Shown here piece by piece: positions 7,491 through 16,172 of a stretch of DNA of 40,938 bases. Source of the DNA: Rhizobium ecuadorense (GTDB taxonomy: Bacteria > Pseudomonadota > Alphaproteobacteria > Rhizobiales > Rhizobiaceae). Location of the stretch: contig NZ_LFIO01000045.1 in assembly GCF_001187535.1 (NCBI RefSeq), positions 1-40,938 on the forward strand, given 5' to 3'. Positions within the stretch are counted from its first letter, which is position 1, and every line of letters begins with the position of its first letter. The notes beneath the pieces are model-generated. The model was not told where the DNA came from, ran no database searches, and saw only the letters and a program-made list of their open reading frames with translations. The position numbers were made by a program, and so were the translations under genes.

Positions 7491-7603
7491 AGAGCGTGAT
7501 GTCGAAAAGTGTAAGCGGTTTTCTCCTGACATCATGCTCTAACCTTTTGATTTAGAACAGAATTCAATTTTAGGCCGACCGGGCCTAAAATCATTCTGTT
7601 CTA
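7491..7603. repeat. RIME-type rhizobial intergenic repeat (two palindromes)
   Basis: Two long imperfect palindromes lie in tandem just after the ABC operon. The first (7491-7540) runs from AGAGCGTGATGTC to GACATCATGCTCT around a GAAAAGTG...CGGTTTTC core. The second (7553-7603) runs from TAGAACAGAAT to ATTCTGTTCTA with an inner TTTTAGGCC/GGCCTAAAA. This two-palindrome layout and sequence style match the Rhizobium-specific intergenic mosaic elements. Its position right after a stop codon suggests it may also act as a transcription end or mRNA 3' element. Confidence 0.75.
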
Positions 7604-7918
7604 ATGCGGCCGTCTTCCATTTCGCTGGACATCGAACACGTCGCCATCTCGGGAACTGGGAAGCCGGCCGCCGCCGAGCGGTGAAGATACTTGATGTCAA
7701 ATGGCGTCTTGTGGCCTGCCCGATCACAATATCGGCTGACCGGGGAATTGCGCTCGTAGCGTATCGATGTCATAGAGATCGGCGACTGCGCGGCCGGCGC
7801 CGGGCGCCCTATGCGTTCTATGAGGGTGGGCGGGTCGAGCAGTGACGCCGGAGCAATCCCGCTGCGTTAAGCAAGCTTTTCCTGCTTGCCAAACGAGACA
7901 TTCAAGTCTCTATCCACT

Positions 7919-8538
7919 TTGCGCAAGCTGCGGCGCGACCATGCCTCCAGCCAGCGCCTTCCTATACATTTTGCGCAAACCCAGTCCAGACTGCGTCGCG
8001 AAAACCTCCTCGGCCGACTTTATCGGGGGCCGGCAATTGCTCGATGGCCACGGAGCAATAAGATGATTCTCGACCAAGGCCATGATGGTTTGCGGTCCTC
8101 AAGCCAAGCCCGTTCATCCATCACCCCCAAAAGGATGGAAGGGACCGTACATACGCACCCCATCCCGTGCGTATGCCTGCATGCCTGTCTGCCTGCCGAA
8201 GGCTATAAGCGGTCCACTATGAACCTTCGGCAGGCGACTGCGCTGATCCCGGGCCGTGATATTCTCCATAGCGTCAGATGATGATGCGTATCTCGGCAAG
8301 ATCGCCGCGTTGAGCCCTTCGTGGCATCACGGATACACCCCATAAAATTGCCCCTCTGCGTAATCGTTTTATCACCGATAACCGGTGGCGCGAACGCTTG
8401 CCTATTGTTCCGAGTTCTGCCAGTTCCTGCCCTCAGGCTGCGAAAACCGGTCGGATGGGGACTGTCGACAATGCATTCAATGGGTCGGTTTTTTTGACGC
8501 CTGCCACGCCCGAATTCGGCCTGTGTCGGCTTGCGCAA
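7919..8538. promoter_or_regulatory. Three copies of the palindromic octamer TTGCGCAA
   Basis: The octamer occurs at 7919-7926, 7971-7978 and 8531-8538. The first two are spaced 52 bp start to start. Three copies in about 600 bp of non-coding DNA is more than expected by chance for a given 8-mer. They may be binding sites for a regulator acting on the downstream AraC gene or on an unannotated transcript. The function is unknown. Confidence 0.35.
8150..8235. repeat. Two adjacent perfect inverted repeats (stem-loop pair)
   Basis: CATACGCAC / GTGCGTATG (9 bp, 8-nt loop) spans 8150-8175. GCCTGCCGAAGG / CCTTCGGCAGGC (12 bp, 21-nt loop) spans 8191-8235. Both arms are exact. They lie in a gene-poor stretch, so they could belong to a small structured RNA, a repeat element or a terminator of an unrecognised transcript. 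Confidence 0.5.
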
Positions 8539-8804
8539 AGCGCTGATCCTGCTGTCGATACCACGCGGAGATCGACCTGCTCCGCGGCTGCCTGCTGCAC
8601 TCCAGGCCTCGATCGGCTAGGATATAGCCAGGGCTCGCCCATCAAACCCGCCCGTCAGCACTGAGAAGCGGGGGACGATGATCATGGCTATCGGCAGGGC
8701 CGAAAGAGGTACGCACATCAAACCGTCAGCCCGGACCGCGCATCGCCACGGGAGCGAGCAGTTGAGAGCAGGTCAACGCCGCCACACGGAACAGGGGGAA
8801 CAGC

Positions 8805-9803
8805 ATGTCCGAAACTAGCCCTTCGCCATTTTCGTTCCGGTTTCGCGGTTCATCCTTCGACAACATGGTCGAAACGCTCGGGGGCGCCTTCGGCGCATTC
8901 GATGCCGAGCCTGTCGGCCGCGCCCAGGAGTTCCATTGGGGGCTGGATTTTTCTGCCAGTGACAGCGCCGTCCTGCTTACCGGCTATCACGAAGCGGAGT
9001 TTCAGTTCAACATCGAGCCGACCGTCGATACGGCGGAATATCTGTCGGTTGTCGTGCCGCGAAGCGGCGGCATGGGGGTGACCTATGGATCCCGCGTCGC
9101 CGAGGCGGGGCGAGGAAAATTGCTTCTCTATAATAATTTCGAACCAGACAGCGTCATCATGCACGGCCAGTCGAATGTCATCGACGAATTGCTGATCAAC
9201 TGGTCGGTGATCCTCCAGACGATCGGCCAGACGTTCGAAATACCGTTCAGCGGCTCGCTCGATCTGCTGCCGGAACTGGATCTGTCGACGCCGGTCGGCC
9301 GAACGATCGGCAACCTGACGGAGACGATCGCCATCGGCATGCGCGACGACGGCCCCTTGCTGCAGTCGCCAATCGCCATGGCGCACATGACCCAGGCACT
9401 GGCCGATCTTGTCGTGCGCATGGTGCCGAACCGGCTGTCGCATTTCCTCGACAAGGGGCCCGCCCTCATCGCTCCCCGGCATGTCCGCAAGGCGATCGAT
9501 TTCATGCAGGCCAATATCGATCAGCCGATCACCATGCCGAAGGTGGCCGAAGCCGCCGGCGTCTCCAGCCGTGCACTCGAAACCGGCTTCCGGGCCTTCA
9601 GGGGCACCTCCCCCGCCGCCTATCTGCTGACGCTTCGCTTGCGCTCGGCGCGGCAGGACCTTCTCGATCCCGAGAGCAAGGCGACCATGAAAGGCATCTG
9701 TCTCAAATGGGGATTCTTTCATTTCGGAAGGTTTTCAGCGGTCTACAAATCGACCTATGGGGAATATCCTTCCGACACCAGGAAGCGCGTCTGCCGTATA
9801 TAG
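8805..9803 (+). CDS. AraC-family transcriptional regulator
   Basis: This 332-residue protein has an N-terminal sensing region (about residues 20-200) of the AraC-binding-like type and a C-terminal double helix-turn-helix (about residues 225-325) with recognisable elements KAIDFMQANIDQPITMPKVAEAAGVSSRALE and GFFHFGRFSAVYKSTYGEYPSD, the second matching the conserved AraC C-terminal helix. The start follows CAGGGGGAACAGC. It ends only six bases before the convergent small helix-turn-helix gene. A long leader with TTGCGCAA repeats lies upstream. The target is not evident; the neighbouring molybdoenzyme operon is one candidate. Confidence 0.85.
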   Translation: MSETSPSPFSFRFRGSSFDNMVETLGGAFGAFDAEPVGRAQEFHWGLDFSASDSAVLLTGYHEAEFQFNIEPTVDTAEYLSVVVPRSGGMGVTYGSRVAEAGRGKLLLYNNFEPDSVIMHGQSNVIDELLINWSVILQTIGQTFEIPFSGSLDLLPELDLSTPVGRTIGNLTETIAIGMRDDGPLLQSPIAMAHMTQALADLVVRMVPNRLSHFLDKGPALIAPRHVRKAIDFMQANIDQPITMPKVAEAAGVSSRALETGFRAFRGTSPAAYLLTLRLRSARQDLLDPESKATMKGICLKWGFFHFGRFSAVYKSTYGEYPSDTRKRVCRI

Positions 9804-9809
9804 CGGCGG

Positions 9810-10094
9810 TTACCGCGAAGAAGATGGCGGCAATATGTAGTGCAGTCTCATCGTCTTCTGATCCCGCTTGACGATTTCAAGCATGCCTTGGCGCTCCGCC
9901 AGCGCGTTAAGTTCCCGCAGCACGAGGGAATGTGCGATCCCGAGCTTGCGCGCAAAAGAGCGGCTGTCACGCGCAATGTCGAGTTTGGCGGCAACGAGGA
10001 GACCTGCCTGTATGGCTGTCAGGCTGATGTCCCCCTCCCGCGTCGCAGCGACGAGGGCGAGAAACCGATCGACTTCGGACGGCTCTTCGCTCAC
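9810..10094 (-). CDS. Small helix-turn-helix-like protein coupled to the YdeP-type oxidoreductase
   Basis: This 94-residue protein is not assigned to a named family. Its middle part (ISLTAIQAGLLVAAKLDIARDSRSFARKLGIAHSLVLRELNAL) looks like a winged helix-turn-helix of MarR-like style, followed by a basic strand pair (VKRDQKTMRLHYIL). No signal peptide or membrane segment is seen. Its ATG (10092-10094) overlaps the stop of the upstream molybdoenzyme gene by four bases, so the two are translationally coupled and likely work together. It could be a regulator of the oxidoreductase operon or a maturation partner. The gene call is fairly firm; the function is unknown. Confidence 0.7.
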   Translation of the reverse strand: MSEEPSEVDRFLALVAATREGDISLTAIQAGLLVAAKLDIARDSRSFARKLGIAHSLVLRELNALAERQGMLEIVKRDQKTMRLHYILPPSSSR

Positions 10095-12388
10095 GCGGCG
10101 TTTCGCCCGCGGAAGGACACCATGATCGATTTCGAGGTGGGCGTATCGCTTTCCTTGCCAGCGCTGGCGAGCGGCACCAGCACGTTCAGCTCCGGATAAT
10201 AACCGGCGATGCTGCCCCTCGGAATGTCATAGGGCACCAGACGGAAATCCTCAGCGACGCGCTCGATGCCGTCATCATGCTCGCCGACCACGTCGATGCG
10301 CTCGCCGGCCTCGGCATTCATCGCCTTCAGATCGTCGGGATGAATGAAAATGACCTGCCGCTCTCCGTAGACACCGCGATATCGGTCGTCGAGACCATAG
10401 ACTGTCGTATTGTATTGATCGTGCGACCGGAATGTCTGCAGGGCGAAGCGACCTCCCTCGCCCTTTCTTGCGCGTTGATGCACCGTCTCGTCGGGAAGCG
10501 CCTCGGACGAGAATGAGGCCTTGCCCGTTGGCGTTTGCCATTCCCGATGCCTTGCCGCATTGCGCAGATGGAAGCCTCGCGGTTTGCGCAGGCGCGCATT
10601 ATAGTTTTCGAAGTCCGGAATGGTCGCCTCGATATGATCGCGGATGAGATCGTAGTCATCGGCGAGCTCCGCCCAATCGACCACCGTCGAACCGACCGTC
10701 GCTTCCGCAATGCCGGCAATGATGGCGACTTCCGAGAGAATATGCGGCGAGGCCGGACGATTGATGCCCGCGGAGCCATGCACCATGCTCATCGAATCCT
10801 CAACGCTGACGAGCTGGGAATTGCCGGCTTCGTTCAGATCCATCTCGGTGCGCCCGAGGCAGGGCAGGATAAAGGCCGCTTCGCCCGGCATGAGATGCGA
10901 ATGGTTGGGTTTGGTTGCGATGTGCACCGTCAGTTTCAGCTGCCGAAGCGCCATTTCCACAAGGGCGCTGTCGGGCGTGGCGCGGGCGAAATTGCCGCCG
11001 AGCCCGATAAAGGCCTCGGCCGAGCCGTCGAGCATCGCGCCGATCGCGGCCAGAACATTGTGGCCATGTTCGCGAGGAACGGCGAAGCGGAAGTGTTTTT
11101 CCAGTGCATCGAGGAAATCGTCCTCCGGCTTTTCGTTGATGCCGACGGTGCGGTCGCCCTGCACGTTGGAATGGCCGCGCACCGGGCAGAGGCCGGCGCC
11201 TGGTTTGCCGATATTGCCGCGCAGGAACATGAAGTTGGCGATCTCGCGGATCGTCGCGACCGAATGCAGATGCTGGGTGACGCCCATCGCCCAGGTGCAG
11301 ATGACACGTTCGGCGGTGATGTAGACATCGGCCGCCCGTTCGATCTCCTGCCGGCTCAGTCCCGACTGGTCCTCGATCTCAGCCCAGCCTGTGGCCTCGA
11401 CCGCCGCCCGATACGCTTGAAAATCCGCGCAATGTTCGGTGAGAAATGCATGGTCGAGAACGGCGGGCAGACCGGCGGCGACCGCTCTGTCTTCTGCAGC
11501 CAGCACGGCCTTGGCCATGCCCCGCACCGCGGCCATGTCGCCGCCGAGCTGCGGCTGCAGATAAAGGCTGGCGATATCGGTCGAACCGCCGCGCAGCATT
11601 TCCATCTTGTCCTGCGGATCGGAGAAGCGCTCCAGTCCGCGCTCGCGGATCGGATTGAAGACGACGACGCGCGCGCCGCGGATCGCCGCCCGGCGCAGGT
11701 CGCCGAGCATTCTCGGATGGTTGGTGCCCGGGTTTTGCCCGATCACGAAGATCGCGTCGGCCTCTTCGAAATCCTCCAGAAGCACGGTGCCCTTGCCGAC
11801 GCCGATGGCCTGGCGCATGGCGATGCCGCTTGCTTCATGGCACATGTTTGAGCAGTCGGGAAAATTATTGGTGCCGTAGACGCGCACGAACAGTTGGTAG
11901 AGAAAAGCGGCTTCGTTGCTGGCCCGGCCCGAGGTGTAGAATTCCGCCCGGTTGGGGGTATCGAGGCGCGTCAGGATGCTGCCGATCTCGGCAAAGGCAT
12001 CCTCCCACGCAACCGGCAGATAGCGATCGCTCGCCGCGTCGTAGCGCATCGGATGTGTCAGGCGGCCGTTGAGTTCGAGTTCATAGTCCGTCAGCCGGCG
12101 AAGCTCAGACACCGTCTTCTCCGCGAAGAACGCGGGCGTTGCCCGCTTCTCCGTCGCCTCCCAGGCGACCGCCTTCACGCCGTTCTCGCAGAACTCGAAT
12201 GACGATCCGTGTTCCGGATCGCCCCAGGCGCAGCCGGGGCAATCGAAGCCATCCGGCTGGTTCGCCTTCAGCATGGTGCGCGCGCCCGAGATGGGCATGC
12301 CGCTTTGCAGCAATTGCTTGCCGCAGCTCTTCAAAGCACCCCAACCGCCGGCCGCCGCCGATTTCTTGCCAATGAATTTTGTGTCCAT
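10091..12388 (-). CDS. FdhF/YdeP-family molybdopterin oxidoreductase
   Basis: This 765-residue protein resembles E. coli YdeP and formate dehydrogenase-like molybdopterin enzymes. An N-terminal cysteine motif C50-x2-C53-x13-C67 (FDCPGCAWGDP...FCENG) probably binds an iron-sulfur cluster. The MoCo core includes FYTSGRASNEAAF, NMCHEASG, VIGQNPGTNHPRML and VRGHSNVQGDRTVGI, and a C-terminal molydopterin dinucleotide-binding barrel begins near FRSHDQYNTTVYG. The Cys-His in NMCHE lines up with the Sec/Cys-His of formate dehydrogenase. There is no twin-arginine signal, so it is likely cytoplasmic. The substrate of this subfamily is not established; formate or an acid-stress role are the usual guesses. 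It lies downstream of the diguanylate cyclase gene, with an 86-bp gap, on the same strand. Confidence 0.88.
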   Translation of the reverse strand: MDTKFIGKKSAAAGGWGALKSCGKQLLQSGMPISGARTMLKANQPDGFDCPGCAWGDPEHGSSFEFCENGVKAVAWEATEKRATPAFFAEKTVSELRRLTDYELELNGRLTHPMRYDAASDRYLPVAWEDAFAEIGSILTRLDTPNRAEFYTSGRASNEAAFLYQLFVRVYGTNNFPDCSNMCHEASGIAMRQAIGVGKGTVLLEDFEEADAIFVIGQNPGTNHPRMLGDLRRAAIRGARVVVFNPIRERGLERFSDPQDKMEMLRGGSTDIASLYLQPQLGGDMAAVRGMAKAVLAAEDRAVAAGLPAVLDHAFLTEHCADFQAYRAAVEATGWAEIEDQSGLSRQEIERAADVYITAERVICTWAMGVTQHLHSVATIREIANFMFLRGNIGKPGAGLCPVRGHSNVQGDRTVGINEKPEDDFLDALEKHFRFAVPREHGHNVLAAIGAMLDGSAEAFIGLGGNFARATPDSALVEMALRQLKLTVHIATKPNHSHLMPGEAAFILPCLGRTEMDLNEAGNSQLVSVEDSMSMVHGSAGINRPASPHILSEVAIIAGIAEATVGSTVVDWAELADDYDLIRDHIEATIPDFENYNARLRKPRGFHLRNAARHREWQTPTGKASFSSEALPDETVHQRARKGEGGRFALQTFRSHDQYNTTVYGLDDRYRGVYGERQVIFIHPDDLKAMNAEAGERIDVVGEHDDGIERVAEDFRLVPYDIPRGSIAGYYPELNVLVPLASAGKESDTPTSKSIMVSFRGRNAA

Positions 12389-12474
12389 GCGCCCTTATTG
12401 TCGAAGCGCGGAAAACATCAAGGCCACAGGCGCGATGGTTTGATAGAAAAAACCTATCAAAGAAGGATCTCGAT

Positions 12475-14406
12475 TTAACCGGCTTCCTTGATGGTGGGCC
12501 GGTCCCCGTTTGGCGAATGGGCCAGAATGCGATTGCGGCCCTGTGTCTTGGCGTCGTAGAGCGCCGCGTCGGCCTCGGTCAGGAGGCGGTTCGGGTTGGT
12601 CCGCAGGACGGCGCCGGTGGCACAGGATACGCCGATGCTCGCCGTCACTCGGGCAAATTCGCTACCGGAATGCGCGATATTCTCCTGGGCCAGGCGCCGG
12701 GCGAATTGCTCGGCGACGATCATCGCCCCTTTGGCGCTGGTGTCGGGGAGGAACACCACGAATTCCTCGCCGCCGTAGCGCGCGACGATATCCGCCGGTC
12801 GGCTGACGGATTGGCGCAGACATTTGCTGACGACCCGCAGGCATTGGTCTCCGGCGGGATGACCATAGGTATCGTTATAGGCCTTGAAGCGGTCGATATC
12901 GACCATCAGCAGGCTGAACGGCGTGTTTTTCCGGGCGCTGCCCGCGGTCTCGCGGGTGAAAGCTTCGTCGAAAGCGCGGCGGTTGACCATGCCGGTGAGG
13001 CCATCGGTCTCGGCAAGGTTTTTCAGCTGCTCCGCCGACAATCTGAGCGCGATTTCGGCCTGCTTCGTCGCCGTGATGTCGGAGACGACGGCCATTGCCG
13101 TGCCGTCCTCCGCAAGCCTTGTCCGGATGCTGCGCCAGTCGCCGTTATGGAGCTGAACCTCTTCGTCCTTGTTGCTGTGCAGGGAAGCCGCGGCGGCCTT
13201 GATCCAACCTTCAATATCCCCTTCGGGGATACCGGGCCGCTCGCCGGTTTCGACGACGCGGCGCAGGATGTCGCTGATATGGGCGCCGACCACGCGGGCA
13301 TCGCCGGAGAGCGGGAACGCATGGCGATACTGATCGTTGCAAAAGAGGATAAAGCCGTTGCTGTCATACATGGCGATGCCATCGGACATGCCGGCCATCG
13401 CATGCGAGAGCAGGTTCTTGCTTTCGCGCAACTCTCGCTCCAGGGCAGTACGCTCCGTAACATCGCGCGTTACACCGGCAAGGCCGATCACCCGCCCCTG
13501 CTTGTCCCGCAGCGGAACCTTGGAGGCGAGCAGGAATCTGCCTTCGATATATTCGGTGGAATCGATCAGCGGCACCCCGGTGTCTATGACCTGCTGCTCG
13601 AGATAATATAATTCCTCGGCGAGCGGCCGCGACATCAGATTGAAATCCGACAATCCGGTCATCTCCGCCGTCGTCCTGAAACGGAAGAGGCGGGTCATGT
13701 TTTCATTGACGGTGATGAACCGGCTGTTTCGGTCCTTTACATAGAGATAGTCGGGCGACTGCGAAAACGCGGTCACCAATATGCTTCGTTCCAGCTCCCA
13801 TTGCTGTGTTTTCAGGAGGACGAGCCCGCCCAGAACGGTCGCCAGGCAATTCAATGCGGTCAGGGGAAACCCGACGCCGGCGAGCACATGGGCATTCACC
13901 AAGGTGGGAAGCATCGCCATCGACAGGACCAATGCAACGCCGAGGGCGAGGCTTAGCAGCGCAACGTCCATGAGCCCCGGCGATCTCTTGCGAGTCCAGC
14001 CATGACCGGCCAGACCGATGCCGGTGGCGACGGCCATGGTGATGATCCCGTCGACCATCGCCGCGCCGCCGACGAAAAAACGAAAGGCGATCGCCAGCAA
14101 TGCGGCAAAGGCGGCCGCGATCGGCCCACCGAACATGCCGGCCAATGCAAGCGGCGCAAAACGCATGTCGATATAGATGCCGGGATGGAATTCAATGGCC
14201 AGCAATATGGAGCCGATGGAGGCAGCGCCGGCTATGATTCCGAAGGCGATTTTTTCCTGCCGGAAGGAATGGTGCTGAAACTGAATCGAAAAAAGCGCCC
14301 ACAGCGAAATTGCCAGACACACGAAAGAAAGGTTGCCACCGAATTGCGTCCAATTGCCATTCACCGCGCTGGATCCACCTTCCAAGACATGTAACGAACT
14401 CATCAT
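12475..14406 (-). CDS. Membrane diguanylate cyclase with PAS sensor domains
   Basis: The N-terminus (about residues 15-200 of 643) holds five or six hydrophobic segments of the 5TMR-LYT kind (DMRFAPLALAGMFGGPIAAAF...RFFVGGAA). Two PAS-type domains follow, one with KDRNSRFITVNENMTRLF and a PAC-like RVIGLAGVTRDVTER, the second with GIAMYDSNGFILFCND. The C-terminal GGDEF domain has an active-site GGEEF near residue 545, preceded five residues upstream by an RPAD inhibitory (RxxD) site, so it should make c-di-GMP and be product-inhibited. No EAL domain is present. The start is uncertain: ATG at 14404-14406 is taken, but ATG near 14454 and GTG at 14481 are also in frame and none has a clear ribosome binding site. 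Confidence 0.85.
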   Translation of the reverse strand: MMSSLHVLEGGSSAVNGNWTQFGGNLSFVCLAISLWALFSIQFQHHSFRQEKIAFGIIAGAASIGSILLAIEFHPGIYIDMRFAPLALAGMFGGPIAAAFAALLAIAFRFFVGGAAMVDGIITMAVATGIGLAGHGWTRKRSPGLMDVALLSLALGVALVLSMAMLPTLVNAHVLAGVGFPLTALNCLATVLGGLVLLKTQQWELERSILVTAFSQSPDYLYVKDRNSRFITVNENMTRLFRFRTTAEMTGLSDFNLMSRPLAEELYYLEQQVIDTGVPLIDSTEYIEGRFLLASKVPLRDKQGRVIGLAGVTRDVTERTALERELRESKNLLSHAMAGMSDGIAMYDSNGFILFCNDQYRHAFPLSGDARVVGAHISDILRRVVETGERPGIPEGDIEGWIKAAAASLHSNKDEEVQLHNGDWRSIRTRLAEDGTAMAVVSDITATKQAEIALRLSAEQLKNLAETDGLTGMVNRRAFDEAFTRETAGSARKNTPFSLLMVDIDRFKAYNDTYGHPAGDQCLRVVSKCLRQSVSRPADIVARYGGEEFVVFLPDTSAKGAMIVAEQFARRLAQENIAHSGSEFARVTASIGVSCATGAVLRTNPNRLLTEADAALYDAKTQGRNRILAHSPNGDRPTIKEAG

Positions 14407-14711
14407 AGGCGAAACTGGTTTGAGCTTGGTTAAACCGATCTCATGGGGCGGCATGGAATATCGACCAGGCCAGCCTGACACGCCTGTTATAAGGCATGCT
14501 TAACAACCGCCCCCTCTTCGTCTGGACATGTCTTGGGATGGCGCAATAATGCGTTATTCGGATAAGACTGCGCAATGGGACTATTATCGCGCGATTAAAA
14601 GCCGCTGAGATGCCGATAGTTGCAGCGCGTTCCGCTGCCAGCCAGCCGAAATTCGCCGGCGCCCCGCGGTCGAACAAGGAGCCCGGCGTGGTCCGCCGGG
14701 CATGACTTCCT

Positions 14712-16151
14712 TTACTTGCAAATCGCCGCGGCCAGGAAGCCGCGCATCGCCTCGCCGAAGGGCGGCCGCATCATATATTCCGCTTCCACCATCCTGCTCT
14801 GGTGATAGACGGCACGTGGATGCGAGAAGGTGAGGAAGCCGAACTTGCCGTGATAGGCGCCCATGCCGGAATGGCCGACGCCGCCGAAGGGCAGGCCTTC
14901 GGCGGTGACATGGCTCATGCAGTCGTTGACCGTCACCCCGCCGGAGGTCGTATTGCCGACAACGCGGCGCTCCTCGTCACCGTCCTGGCTGAAATAATAG
15001 AGAGCGAGCGGACGCGCCTTTGCATTGATGCGGTCGACGACGTCGGCGATATCGCGATAGGCGATGACCGGCAGCACCGGCCCGAAGATTTCCTCCTGCA
15101 GCACCCGCATATCCTCGCCCGGGTCCAAAATGAGGGTCGGAGGGATGCGGTGGACCGATTGCTGCGAGAAATTCTCCGCCGCCGGATTGATCTCGACGAT
15201 ACGGGCGCCTTTGGCCCTCGCATCGTCGATCAGGCCCTGGACGCGGTCATGATGACGACCATTGACGATCGAAGTGTAATCAGGATTTTCCTTCAGGGTC
15301 GGATACATCGCGCCGACCGCCGCCACCGCGTGCTTGGCAAAGGCCTCGACACTTTCCTCCGGCACATAGACATGGTCGGGCGCCAGGCAGATCTGACCGG
15401 CATTCAGCGTCTTGACGGTCATGACGCGGCGCGCGGCATCCGCCAGATCGGCCGAGCGGCCGATGACGACGGGCGATTTGCCGCCGAGCTCGAGTGTGAG
15501 CGGTGTCAGGTTTTCCGCCGCCGCGCGCATGACGTGATGGGCGATCGCCGTGCCGCCGGTAAAGATCAGGTGGTCGAAGGCAAGTGATGTAAAGGCGGTG
15601 CCGGTGGCCGGTCCACCCTGGACGACGGCGATTTCCGTGTCGTCGAAGGCGCAGGCGATCAGTTCCGTCATCAGTGCTGACGAAGCCGGCGTCACCTCCG
15701 ACGGCTTGATCATGGCGCGGTTGCCGGCGGCGAGAATACCGGCAAGCGGCGCGAGCGCGAGCTGATAGGGGAAATTCCAGGGGCTGAGGATGCCCACAAC
15801 GCCCTTCGGCTGATAGACCACCTCGGCGACCGCATCCGGGAACAGCGCCTCGTGCCGCTCGGGTTTCAGCCATTCGGCCAGATGGGCCTTGGCATATTTC
15901 AGCGAACCGACGCAGGTGAAAACATCGAGAAGCAGGCTTGCCTCGACACTGCGGCTGCCGAAATCCTCCGACAGTGCGGCGGCGATCGCATCCTTGTGGT
16001 CGACGAGAAGGGCGATGACGCGGTCGATACGATCGGTACGGATCTCGATATCAGGCGGTCCGTCCTTCAGGAAGGACGCCCTTTGCCGGGCAAGCAGCGC
16101 CTTCATCGCATCGGGGCTGGTATCGGTGGCGATTGGGGTGATGGTGTTCAT
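14712..16151 (-). CDS. Aryl (coniferyl-type) aldehyde dehydrogenase
   Basis: This 479-residue NAD(P)-dependent aldehyde dehydrogenase has catalytic Cys255 (NAGQICLAPDH), general base Glu221 (LELGGKSP) and the cofactor segment SPWNFPYQL. Overall style, including the C-terminal LPFGGVGHSGMGAYHGKFGF and a short hydrophobic tail, fits the coniferyl aldehyde dehydrogenase (CalB) branch. The start follows GGGAGGAAACA. It is the last gene of the leftward hydroxycinnamate operon, where it could oxidise the 4-hydroxybenzaldehyde or vanillin released by the hydratase/lyase to the acid, or coniferyl aldehyde to ferulate. No separate vanillin dehydrogenase is present in this operon, which supports the first role (inference). 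Confidence 0.85.
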   Translation of the reverse strand: MNTITPIATDTSPDAMKALLARQRASFLKDGPPDIEIRTDRIDRVIALLVDHKDAIAAALSEDFGSRSVEASLLLDVFTCVGSLKYAKAHLAEWLKPERHEALFPDAVAEVVYQPKGVVGILSPWNFPYQLALAPLAGILAAGNRAMIKPSEVTPASSALMTELIACAFDDTEIAVVQGGPATGTAFTSLAFDHLIFTGGTAIAHHVMRAAAENLTPLTLELGGKSPVVIGRSADLADAARRVMTVKTLNAGQICLAPDHVYVPEESVEAFAKHAVAAVGAMYPTLKENPDYTSIVNGRHHDRVQGLIDDARAKGARIVEINPAAENFSQQSVHRIPPTLILDPGEDMRVLQEEIFGPVLPVIAYRDIADVVDRINAKARPLALYYFSQDGDEERRVVGNTTSGGVTVNDCMSHVTAEGLPFGGVGHSGMGAYHGKFGFLTFSHPRAVYHQSRMVEAEYMMRPPFGEAMRGFLAAAICK

Positions 16152-16172
16152 TGTTTCCTCCCTTGAACGGTG

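Larger units (their letters stand above)
7604..8804. other. About 1.2 kb without a convincing gene; structured non-coding or decayed DNA
   Basis: Short open frames exist on both strands but none has a recognisable product or consistent coding style. On the minus strand between about 7610 and 7830 two frames in turn give protein-like stretches (for example VADLYDIDTLRAQFPGQP, then FDIKYLHRSAAAGFPVPEM), which could be a decayed gene of unknown identity. Further right are two perfect inverted repeats (8150-8175, 8191-8235) and three copies of TTGCGCAA (7919, 7971, 8531). The last part presumably holds the promoter of the AraC gene. No tRNA or known ncRNA was recognised. Confidence 0.5.

Noticed and set aside
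10535..11851. Open frame antisense to the molybdopterin oxidoreductase
   Set aside because: It is explained as the shadow of a recognisable 765-residue enzyme; there is no start site and no motif.
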